In this document: piece after piece, positions 49,901-61,900 of the stretch
Position numbering within the stretch: position 1 is the first letter of the stretch
Layout of the letters: each line of letters begins with the position of its first letter
NCBI GenBank assembly: GCA_013288645.1
Contig: JABDBL010000005.1
Location: 51,420 to 115,419 of the forward strand
DNA length: 64,000 nucleotides
Direction of reading: 5' to 3'
Source: Candidatus Melainabacteria bacterium
Lineage (GTDB): Bacteria > Cyanobacteriota > Vampirovibrionia > Obscuribacterales > Obscuribacteraceae
Position numbers and translations under genes: made by a program
Notes under the pieces: generated by a model
The model's input: only the letters and a program-made list of their open reading frames with translations
The model's database searches: none
Told to the model about the DNA's origin: nothing

Positions 49901-52900
49901 TGGTTTTGGTGGCGGTGGCGGTTCTGCTGATACGGGCGGTACTGCTAGCGGTGGTGGCGGATTCTATGGCGGCGGCGGCAGCACTGGTAGCACTGGAGCT
50001 TCCGGCGGTGGTGGCGCGGCTTCCGGCGGTCAAGCTTATGGCAGCAGCAATTATACTGGCATCATAGGTGGTGGTGGCATCAGCTTTTCAGGAAATGCCG
50101 GCGGACTTTTTGGAGCAGGTGGTACGGACACTGGTGCTAATAGCGCTGCTGGTGGAGCTGTCAATACAGCCGGATCAACAAGTGGAGCGTCTACAACTGG
50201 TGGCGCAGCTGGAGCCGGCGGCAATATTATTATTGGCGGTGGTGCCATTGTAGTTGGCAATACTGTGGGCAGTTATTATAGCTATCCTACTGTCCCTAGC
50301 GCCAGCGTCGCTAATTTTTCAGGCTCTGCCTATGCAGCCCAGAGCATCAATAATGTCGGCAGCGGTGCGCATACTATATCTATAACCTCTGCGGGTGGCG
50401 GCAGCGTGGCTTCAACTATTTATGATGCCGCCAATAATCTTGCCAGCACAACCAGAAATTATACAGCCGGCATTACCGCCGCCACAGGCCCCGCCTTTGT
50501 CATTACTCAAGGCACAGTTACTAATGGCACAGCTGGGTCTATTTCATCTTCAGGAACAATTACCATTAACGGCACATTGGCCGGCACCAATACTACTCTT
50601 GCCAGCGGTTCTTACAACGGCAGCAGTGGTGTAAACATTCTTGAATATAATGGCAGCACACCTAGCTTTGTCACCATAACCAATAACGAATCTATATCAC
50701 CGGCAGAATGGGTAGCTGCTATTCAGGCATCCGCCGGCTCACAAGCACTGACGCTGACTACCTCCGGCAATGCTACCGGCGGCAGTTTCAATATTGCCAC
50801 AGCTAATTTACCCAGTGTTACCGGTGGCACAGGATTTACAGCTTTCAATATTCCAGCCAGTGTAACTGGCACTTATAGTTCATCTAATTCAACTTTGATT
50901 TTATCAGGCACTAATACAATTAATGGCACATTCAATCTTGCCAGTGGTGCCGGCACTACTTTAACCTTGAATTCAATTACCAATAACGGCACCATAACCA
51001 ATAATAATTCTTCCAGCGTTCTTCTTATTAGTCCATCATCCGGCAATTTGACTATATCCGGTACAGGCACAATTACATCAAATGCCGGTATTAATTTAAA
51101 TAACACCGCCGGCAATATCTCGCTTACTCAAGGCAGTATTAACACAGCCTCTTCCGGCTTCGTTTCTATAGCTGCTAATGGCACCGGCAGCACAGTTACC
51201 ATTGCTTCCGGCATCAATACTTCCGGGGCGCCGCTTTCTATTCTTGCTGCCAGCGATGTCACAACCTCAAGTGGGACTAGCTTCAGCACCTCCGGCGGCG
51301 CCATAAATATTTTTGCTGGCGCAAACTTCACTAACCCAAGCGCTGGCAATTATACCGTTAGCGGTGGCACCAGTGCCGGTGGTCAAATAAATCTAACTAA
51401 TGCCTCTACTTTCTCTTCGGCTACATCTTCAGGCAATACTAACGGCGGTAATATTACTTTGATTGCCTTTGGCGGCTCAGGCTCAAATGCCGGTGTGATT
51501 ACCGGACCAAGTTCCGCTACCATATTATCTGGGGGCAGTGGCACTGGCACTAACGGCAATATCCTCATGCTGGCTGGGGCTACTAATCAGGGCACAAATG
51601 ATTCCATAAATATAGCCGGGGCTATTAACACATCCGGTGGTACAGGTGGCGGCGGTAATATAACCTTAGCTACAGCAACACCTGGAGTAACATCCGGCGG
51701 AGTGACAATTAGCAGCGGCGCTATTTCTTCCGGCAATTTCATTGGCACCGGCAATCCTACCGGTTCAGGCTCCATTGCTGTGTCCGGCAATATAACTACT
51801 GGCGGCGGTAATGTCACTCTGGCTAGTAGCGAAGATGTCTTCCTAAGTACCAGCGGTGGCACTAATACTTATTCCACCTCCGGCGGCGCAATCAATCTTA
51901 TTGCCGGTGCCAGCTTTGGCACTCCCACAGGCAGCAATATATTAAACATAAGTGGAGGCGATACCACCGGTGGCCAAGTTACGGCCGCCAATTATTTTAA
52001 TCAGACTACTACTGTGACTTTATCTTCTGCCAATTCATCTACTAATGGCAGTGGCGGCAATATTACTATGGTTGCCTTCCCAGGCACAGGCAGCGATGCT
52101 GGCGCCATTTTCAATGGTGCAAGCAATAATGCATATGATATTATACTTACAGTTAATACAGGCGGCAGTGGCACAGGCAACAATGGCAACATTCTTGCAA
52201 TGGCTGGCGCCAACATGTCAGGCAGCTCCTGGCTATACGCATTAACTGTTTGTGGAAATATCAATACCTCGGGCGGCTCTGGTAGCGGTGGCAATATTAC
52301 TTTAGCCACAGTCACGCCTGGAGTTACAACTGGTGGTATTACAATCAGCAACGCCAGTGCTATCTCTTCCGGAAATTTCCAAAGCACAGGCACACCTACT
52401 GGCTCCGGCAGTATATATACATTGGGAAATATTACCACTGGCGGTGGCAATCTTACAATTGCCAGCAGTGAAGATGTGGCATGGGGAACTAATGGCGGCA
52501 CATCTAATATTTCTACTTCCGGCGGGGCTATAAATCTTATTGCTGGGGCAGCTTTTAATACTCCATCAAGTGGATCTATTCTTAATATAACTGGGGCTTC
52601 AGCTACTGGCGGCGCAATCCAAGATGATGCAACCAATGTTGCCACATTGAATATATCATCTGCTAATTCTGCTACTAATGGTAGTGGTGGTAATGTTAAC
52701 TTAATAGCCTTTGCCGGCACTGGAACTTATGCCGGCATAATTACTCCACCTGGTTATGTCAGCAATTATTCTGCTCTCCTAATTAGCGCAGGCGGCAGCG
52801 GCACAGGCAGCAATGGTAATGTTCTTGCTTTAGCTGGTGCTGGCGGACTTGGCACCACTGCTTCAATAAGTATTAATAGTATCAATACTTCCGGCGGTTC

Positions 52901-55900
52901 TGGTAGCGGTGGCAATGTAACTCTGGCAACAGCCACTCCTGCAGTTTCTTCCGGCGGCATTACTATCAATAGCAGCAGTGCCATTTCTGCCGGTAGCTTC
53001 CAAGGTATTGCTACACCGACTGGCTCTGCTTCCATTAATCTTAGCCCCAGCAACGCGCTCGCTAGCGTAACTGCAAGCGGTAATGTAGCCATTGTAAGCA
53101 GCGAAGACATAAACGCCTTTAATAATTATGCCAATAGCGTCACTACTTCCGGCGGAACAATCACTATTATTTCCGGGGCCGCTTTTGGCACCCCGGGTTC
53201 CGGCACGTTAAGCATAACCGGTGGCTCTGCCACTGGCGGACAGATAAGTCTAGGCCAATATTCAACAGTCTCCTCTGCCACATCATCCGGTAACACGAGC
53301 GGCGGCAATATAAATCTCATCGCCTTTACCGGCACAGGTACTTATTCCGGCTCGATCTATGTTGACACTGTTAGCTCTGGCGGCAGTGGCAGCGGCTCCA
53401 ATGGCAATATCCTTGCACTGGGTAACGGGGCAACAATTTCGAGCGGCAACTCGTATGGTATTTGGCTCAATGCAAGCGTCAATGCCACCGGTGGCACCGG
53501 CGGAAATGGCAATGTTACAGTTGCTAATGCCGCACCTCTGGTTGGCAGTGGCATAACAATTGGTACCAATAGTGCCATTTCCTCTGGTAGCTTTACGGCT
53601 GGAACCGTCAATTCCGCCGCCAGCATTGATGCAGGCACTGTTCAAAGTCCGGGTGGAACAATAAGCCTGACTGCCGGTGATAATTACATTGGTGGCGCTA
53701 TTACTGATACTGGACTTGGTTCTAATGGGGGTGGTTCGGTCACGATTATCACCAATAGCTCGACTGCTTTCAATATTGGCTCCGCTTCAACTAATGGCAC
53801 AACCGGTGCCATCACAGCTAATGGCGGTCCTACGGCTGGTGGTGGCGGTGGAACAATATCAATAACTAATAGCGGCGGCGGTATTACATTGCCCACTGCT
53901 ACAAATGTCTCATTTGCCCCTGGTGCTGGTGGTGGTGCTGGTGGTAATCTCACTTTAAATGCCAGTGGCACACTTACCATACCAAAGGGTACCTATAGTG
54001 CCAGTGCATCCGGCTCTAGTAATTATAATGGTGGTAGCATAAGTCTTACCGGCTCTTCGTTATCTATCAGTGGCACCAGCCCAGCTACAATTGCTTTAAC
54101 TGCTAATGCTACCGGCACAGGTAATGGCGGCAGTCTTTATATTAAGACTACTGGCGCCGGTGGGCTCACGCTTGGCGCTGCTAATCAAGACATTTCTTCT
54201 CTCTCTGCTACCGGCGGCTCGGCTAGCTCCGCTTCTGGCAATGGCGGCAGTATTACCCTTATTGCTAGCGGCGGCACTTTAACTATACCAAACAGCTTCA
54301 CTTTCAGCGTCAATCCTCTGGGCACTAATGGCAATGGCGGCAGCATAAGTCTTACTGGTACTACTGTAAGCGTAACTGGCGGCGCTATCGCTTTGGCTGC
54401 CAATGGAGTCGGCACTGGCAATGGTGGCACTGTATCGATTAGCGCTACCGGGTCCACTGGCGATATAATCATGGGCGCAGCTACTGGCGATATATCCTCC
54501 ATAACGGCTAATAGTGGTTCTGGTGCTACGGGCAATGGCGGAACAATAACATTGTCTGCTGGACGCAATTTAACCATTCCATCAAGCACAACAATTACTG
54601 CTAACGCCGCAAGCACCAATGGCACCGGCGGCACAATCAACTTAACTGCGGGCACAAATACAAGCTCTGGAACTTTACAAGTAAACGAAGGTATTAGCGC
54701 TAATGGTAGCGGCACCGGAAATGGTGGCATCATAAATATCACCTACAGCGACATAAGTGGCAGTAATCCATTAGTTGTTGGAGCAAGTTCTGGTTCGAAT
54801 AATTACATCAATGGCAATATATCTGCTAATGCACCAGGCTCTGGTACCGGTGGCACAATCAATATTGCCAATAGCGGCGCAGCAGTATTAGATGTTACTT
54901 TAACCGGCAATATATCTGCTAGTGGCACTACTTTAGGTAATATCAACTTTAACCCAGCTAGTAGTCAGGCAATAAGTGTTGCCGGCGCTGGCGCATTAAC
55001 CGGTGTTGTTAATGCTACAGGGACTAGCGTCTATATCAACCCACAAGCTTTGTCCACTACACTGACCACCGGTACTATCGGTGCTACATCAGGTGCTGGC
55101 TCGGTCATGTTAGGTGTGAATGGACTAACCAGTACAATAAATATTACTGGTGCTATTACCACTTCCGGTGCTCCTTTAGCAATTGCAAGTAGTGAAGATA
55201 TTACAACCGCCAGTGGTTCCAGCATAAATACAACTGGCGGCGCTATAAATATCATATCTGGCGCTGCCTTCACCCCAACACAGAGCACAAGCACATTTAG
55301 CGTCACTGCCGGCACAACTTCAGGCGGCAAGATTGATCTTACCAATCTATCTTCATTCTCGTCTGCTGCAACTTCTGGCAATAACAATGGCGGCAATATC
55401 AATTTGGCTGCTTTTGCCGGCTCAGGTACAAATGCCGGTGTTATTACTGCTGGTTCTACAACCCTAACCATAAATTCAGGTGGATTCGGTACAGGAACAA
55501 ACGGCAGCACGGCTATGTACGCTGGTGCAACATCTGGCACATCAATAAATATGGCTAATGTCAGCATCAATACCAGTGGTGGTACTGGTGGCAATAGCGG
55601 CAGCATTACTCTTGCTACTGCTACACCAAGCCTATCTTCAGTATCAATTGCTAGTGGTGTTTTATCAGGCACAATTTCTGCCGGCAGCACGCAAGCATCA
55701 AGCAGTTTGACTGTAGCTAATTTATATACTTATGGTGTTGATGCTGGTGCCAATCAACAAGCAGGATCTTCCGGTGGCGCTATTAATCTTACTGCTGGTA
55801 CTAATTTAACTGCTGGTAATATCAATACATCTGGCGGTGGAGCTGGACCTCTAGCAGCTAATAGCAGTGCTAATACTACTGGCTGGGCTGGTGGCAGCGC

Positions 55901-58900
55901 TGGAGCAGTTACTTTAACTACCGGTTCAACTTTAAACACTAACTATATTAGAGCCTATGGTGGTGGCGGTAGTGGTGTATATGAAACCGGAGCTCACACA
56001 GCTACCGGTGGTGCTGGCGGAACTGGTGGCAATGTCAACATTTCAAGCACCAGTGGCGCTATAAATATTAGTGGAGATATAAATACATCCGGTGGTGGTG
56101 GTGGTGGCGCAGTACAAATAAATGCTTCCGCTCAAACTACAACCGGTGGTGCTGGTGGTGCTGCCGGCACGATAAGTGTAACTGCAACTAACCAAGCAAT
56201 TACAATCACAGGACCTATTCTTGCGGCTGGTGGTGGCGGCGGTGGCGCTAGCAGCGGCAATAATGCTAATCAAGGTGCTGCTGGTGGTGGTAGCTTCGGT
56301 GGTGGTGGCGGCTCGGCTGACACAGGTGGTAATGCCAGCGGTGGTGGCGGCTATTGGGGCGGCGGCGGCAGTAACGGCACTAGCGGAGCATCCGGTGGTG
56401 GCGGCGCACTATCAGGTGGACAAGCCTTTGGCAGCAGCAGCTATACGGGAGTTTTAGGACGTGGTGGTGCTAGCTCTTCTGGAGCTAACGGTGGTTATTT
56501 TGGCTCGGGTGGAGTGGACGCTGGCTCTAATGGAGCTGCTGGCGGCGCTGTAAACGTTGCCGGATCAACTAGTGGAGGTTCTGCAGTTGGTGGAGGCGCA
56601 GGCAATGGTGGCGCTATAACTCTCAGCAGCGGCACCGGTGTAGGCAGTGCTCTAATAATAAGCGGCACGGTTAGCAGTTTCTACAGCACAAGCAATTTCT
56701 CTAGCTCTGGTTATGCCTCACACAGCATCAATAATGTTGGTGCTGGCTCAGCAGCTGTAACAATCACATCCGGTGGTGGCGGCAGTAGTGCGGTTGGCTC
56801 AACGATTTATGACATAGCCAATGATCTTTCAAGCACTACAGCTAATTTTGCTGCCAATATTACTGGTGGTGGCGGAGGAACTGCTTTTGTCATTAGCCAA
56901 TCACCAAGCGTAACCAACGGCACTGCAGGATATATTTCATCCTCTGGCGCAATTACAATCAACAGCACACTTGCCGGTACTAATACTACACTCACTAGCG
57001 GCTCCTACGGTGGTGGCGGTAGCGGCATAACCATTACAGTAGGCGGCAGTCCAGTAACTATAACCAATGGTGCATTGATTACGCCAGCTGAGTGGATAGC
57101 TACTATAGAAGTATCTGGCGGCAGTCAAACTATTACTCTTGGTGGTAGCGGCAATGCCACCGGCGGTAATTTCACTATCGCGACCGGCAATCTGCCCACA
57201 GTTAGCGGCAGCAACCTCGGCTTTACAGATCTTGTTATCCCATCTGGTGTAACAGGCAATTATACATCTTCTTCCAGCAATGCTCTTTATCTGCCAGCTA
57301 GTGCCGGCTCTAATACAATAGGCGGTGCGCTCACTATTGCTAGTGGTGCCGGTACGACCATCAATCTCAATTCACTCACTAACACGGGCACGATTACTAA
57401 TAATGCCGCTACTGCGCTTGTTCTTAATGCCTCTTCTGGCAATTTAACTATTTCCGGCTCAGGCACAATTACTTCCAATGCCGGTATTAATATCAATGCC
57501 TCAAGTGGTAGTGTTTCACTAACTCAAAACAATATTTCCACTTCATCCTCTGGTTTTATTTCCATAGCCGCTAATGGCACAGGCAGTACAGCTACTATTG
57601 CCTCTGGCATAACGACATCCGGTGCTCCATTAACAATTCTTGCTGCTAGCGACATTACCACCGGAAGTGGGGCAAGCTTCAGCACATCTGGGGGCGCGAT
57701 AAATATTATAGCCGGTGCCAGCTTCACTAATCCCAGCACCGGTAATTATAGCGTCAGCGGCGGCACTAGTGCCGGCGGGCAAATCAACCTATCTAATGCC
57801 TCTACTTTCTCTTCTGCTACTTCTTCTGGCAGTACAAACGGCGGCAATATCGACCTTATTGCTTTTGGTGGCTCAGGTTCAAACGCCGGCATAATCACCG
57901 GACCAAGCAGTGCTACAATAACTTCAGGCGGTCATGGTACAGGCACTAATGGCAATGTTCTTGTTATGGCTGGCGCTGGCGGGCTTGGCACCAGTGATTC
58001 AATTAATTTAAATACTATAAATACATCCGGCGGCTCTGGTGGCGGTGGCAATGTAACTCTTGCCACGGCAACGCCTGGTGTAGGTAGTGGTCTTACAATT
58101 ACCAATGGCGCCATTAGTGCAGGCAACATCCAGGCTGTGGGCACACCTACTGGCTCTGGTTCAATGCAATTCACTAGCATAGCTACTTCTGGAGGCAATA
58201 TTAGCCTAATTAGTAGTGAAGACATAATATCGAATGTTGCAGGCTTGAATATTTCTAGTGGTGGCGGAGCAATAACTCTTATAGCCGGAGCTGCTTTTAG
58301 TAACTCACCTGGTTCTGGAAACATTCTAAACATAAGTGGTGGTTCTACTACTGGTGGTGAACTATACAATGCTGGCACCGCCCAAGCTACTTATCTCTTA
58401 TCGTCAGCTAATTCCAATACAAATGGTAGTGGTGGCAACATAACGATAGCTGCATTTGCAGGTACAGGCACCAATTCTGGCTATGTTATGGGTCCTGCAC
58501 TCGCCAACATCAATAGCGAGTTTGGTGTAAGCACCGGAGGAAGCGGTACTGGTGCTAATGGCAACCTTATTGCTATAGCCGGCGCAACTAATGTGGGAAC
58601 AGGAACAAGCCTCATATTAACCAATGGATTTGGTCCAACGAACATTGGTTTTATAACTACAATAGGTGGCACTGGTGGTGGTGGTAATGTAATTTTGGCA
58701 ACGGCCACACCTGGAGTAACCAGTGGAGGCATAACCATTAATACCAATGGGGCTATTTCTTCGGGCAACATACAATCCATTGGTACACCTGTTGGGTCTG
58801 GCTCTATCAATTTAACGGGTATCAAGACTTCTGGTGGCAATATATCCGTGATTAGTAGTGAGGACGCCGGTGCCTATCCTGTGTCTACTAATCCCAATGA

Positions 58901-61900
58901 TAATATTAGTTCAGTCGGTGGCGCTATAAATATTATTGCTGGCGCAGCTTTTGGTACACCTGGCTCTGGTACTTTGAGCATTACTGGCGGCTCAGCTACT
59001 GGCGGACAAATAGGCCTAGCAGTTAGTGATTCATATCCCATATCTTCGTCTACATCTTCCGGCAATACTAACGGCGGCAATATCAACTTGGTAGCCTTTA
59101 CTGGCACCGGTACAGGAGCAGGGAATATCAACAACAATACATCAACCATCGCGGTAACCTCTGGCGGCAGTGGCAGTGGCACCAATGGCAATATAAATAT
59201 AATTGCTGGCGCTACCAGTGGCACAAGTATCAGTCTCAGCAATATCTCATCTACTGGCGGCACTGGCGGTGGCGGTAATGTCACAGTCGCCACAGCTACG
59301 CCATCAGTTGGCAGTGGCGTAACAATTGATAGCACTGGCGCCATTTCTTCTGGTAGTTTCACTGCGGGCTCTACTGTTGCCAGCTCGATATCGTTGGGCA
59401 CGGTGGCCGGTCCTGGCAGTACGATCAGTATGACTTCTGGCGCTAATTATATTAGCGGCGCTATTACTGATACTGGTCTTGGCTCCAATGTCGGTGGTTC
59501 GGTCACGATTATCACCAATAGTTCTACTGCTTTCAATATTGGCGCTGGCTCAACTAATGGTACAACTGGTGCTATCACTGCTAACGGCGGACCAACAGCC
59601 GGTGGTGGTGGTGGAACTATTTCTATCACTAATAGCGGTGGTGGCATTACACTACCCGCTGTGAGTGACATATCTTTTGCACCCGGAGCTGGTGGCGGAG
59701 CTGGTGGTAATTTGACTTTAGATGCCAATGGCGCAATGAGTCTGCCTTCAGGAACGATTAGTGCTAATGCTTCCGGTTCTTATGCGGCTGGTTCAATTAG
59801 CCTAACTGATAATAGTTCTTCTGCTTTCTCGCCTTCTACTCTCACGGCTAATGGCAATGCCGGTACTGGGTCTATCTCTATTACCAACAATGGCTCCGGC
59901 GGCATCTCCTTTACAAATCCGGCTACAACAACAGGCTCTTTGACTGCACAAACTGCTTCTAATGGCAATATAGCTCTTGGTGCTAATATTTCCGGTGCAA
60001 CGGTAGCACTGAATGCTAATGGTTCTGGCACTATTACTCAATCTGCTGGGACAGTTACAGGTACAACTTCTGCTTCATTCACTAGTACTTCTGGTGCTAT
60101 CGGTTCGCTCAATATCGCTACTCCTAACTGGACCGCTAACACTACTGGCAATGTTACGCTAGTTGATAGCACCGCTACTACTGGTAATGGAGCTTCCACT
60201 GGTAACAATATTAGCTTTACAGATTCTGCTGGTGGGGTTGGTGCTCTCACAACATCTGGCACAATTACTGCTACTGGTACATTAGCTCTATTAAGTACTG
60301 GAACAAATGGTGCCATAGTATTAGGTAATAATGTATCCGGTACAACCGACACTATTACTGCTTCCGGTTCCGGTACCATTACCCAAACAGGCGGCACGGC
60401 TACGGGCACTACGGTTAATTTAGCATCTGGCACAGGTTCCATTGGCACCTCCGGTACTCCTATTGATACTGCTGCTTCTAATCTATCTATGAACACTGGT
60501 GGCAATGCTTACGCATCCAACGCCGGCACCGTTTCTCTAACTTCTAGTTCTGCTGGTAACGGCGATACGTTTAGTCTAGTTACAACTGGTGGTGGCAATA
60601 TAGCAGTGGATGGTAATGTAGTTGCAGGTTCTGGCACAATTGGCACTATTACACTAAACGCTGCTGGTGCTATTACTGAAACTACTGGCACTTTAACTGG
60701 AACTACTGTCAATCTAACTTCTAACAACGGCAGTATTGGTGCCTCCGGTGCTGCTATCAACACCGCTGCTTCTACTTTGACTGTTAACTCTAATGCTAAC
60801 GCTTACATATCTAATAACGGTGCGGTTACTTTAGGTGGCGGTGGTTCTACAATTACTGTTGCATCTGGCGATACCTTAAGCTTAGCTACTATTTCTGGTG
60901 GAATTACAATCGGTGGTAATGTCAGTGCTGGTTCTATTACCTCTGGCAATATCATCCTTAACTCAGCTGGTGCTATCTCTGAATCCGCTGGTACCCTCAC
61001 TGCTAATAACGTTAATTTGACTTCTAATGCTAGTAGCGATATCGGTGCTAATGGCAATGCTATTCTCACCGCCGCTTCTACTTTAACGGTTGCTTCTGCA
61101 GGCAATGCTTACTTATCTAACGCTGGTAGCATTACACTGGGCGGTGGTGGTAATTCATCAATTAGTGTTGGCTCCGGTGACACATTAAGCTTGGCTACAA
61201 CCGGTAGCGGTCATAATATAGCTATCGGTGGTAACGTCACCGCCACTTCCGGTACAATCAACCTCAATGCTGCTGGTGGTATTTCTGAAACTGCTGGTAC
61301 TTTAACAGCTACTACTGTTGATCTAACTTCTGGTACTGGTTCTGTCGGTGCTTCTGGGGCTGGCAATGCAATACTTACTGCTGCTTCTAACTTAGCAGTC
61401 AGCGCTGGTACTAATGCATATGTCAGCAATGCCGGTTCTGTCAATCTAGATGCAAGCTCTGCCGGTAGTGGTGATACATTTAGCTTAGTTACAACTAGCG
61501 GTGGCAATATCGCTGTGGCTGGCAATGTCAACGTTGCTGGCGCTAGTACAGTAACACTTAATGCTGCTGGAGCTATCACTGAAACATCTGGTACTTTGAC
61601 TGGTGCTACTGTCAATCTAACTTCCAACTCCGGCTCAATCGGTGCCTCCGGTACTGCTATCAACACAGCGGCTTCAACACTGTCGGTTAACTCCAATGCT
61701 AATGCGTACATCAGCAATAATGGCGCGGTTACTTTAGATGGCGGTGGTTCTACAATTACCGTTGCCTCCGGCGACACATTGAGCTTAGCTACTACTTCTG
61801 GCGCTATTACAATCGGTGGTAATGTCTCGGCTGGTTCTATTAGCTCCGGCAATATCATTTTGAATTCTGCTGGTGCTATTTCTGAATCCGCTGGTACCCT

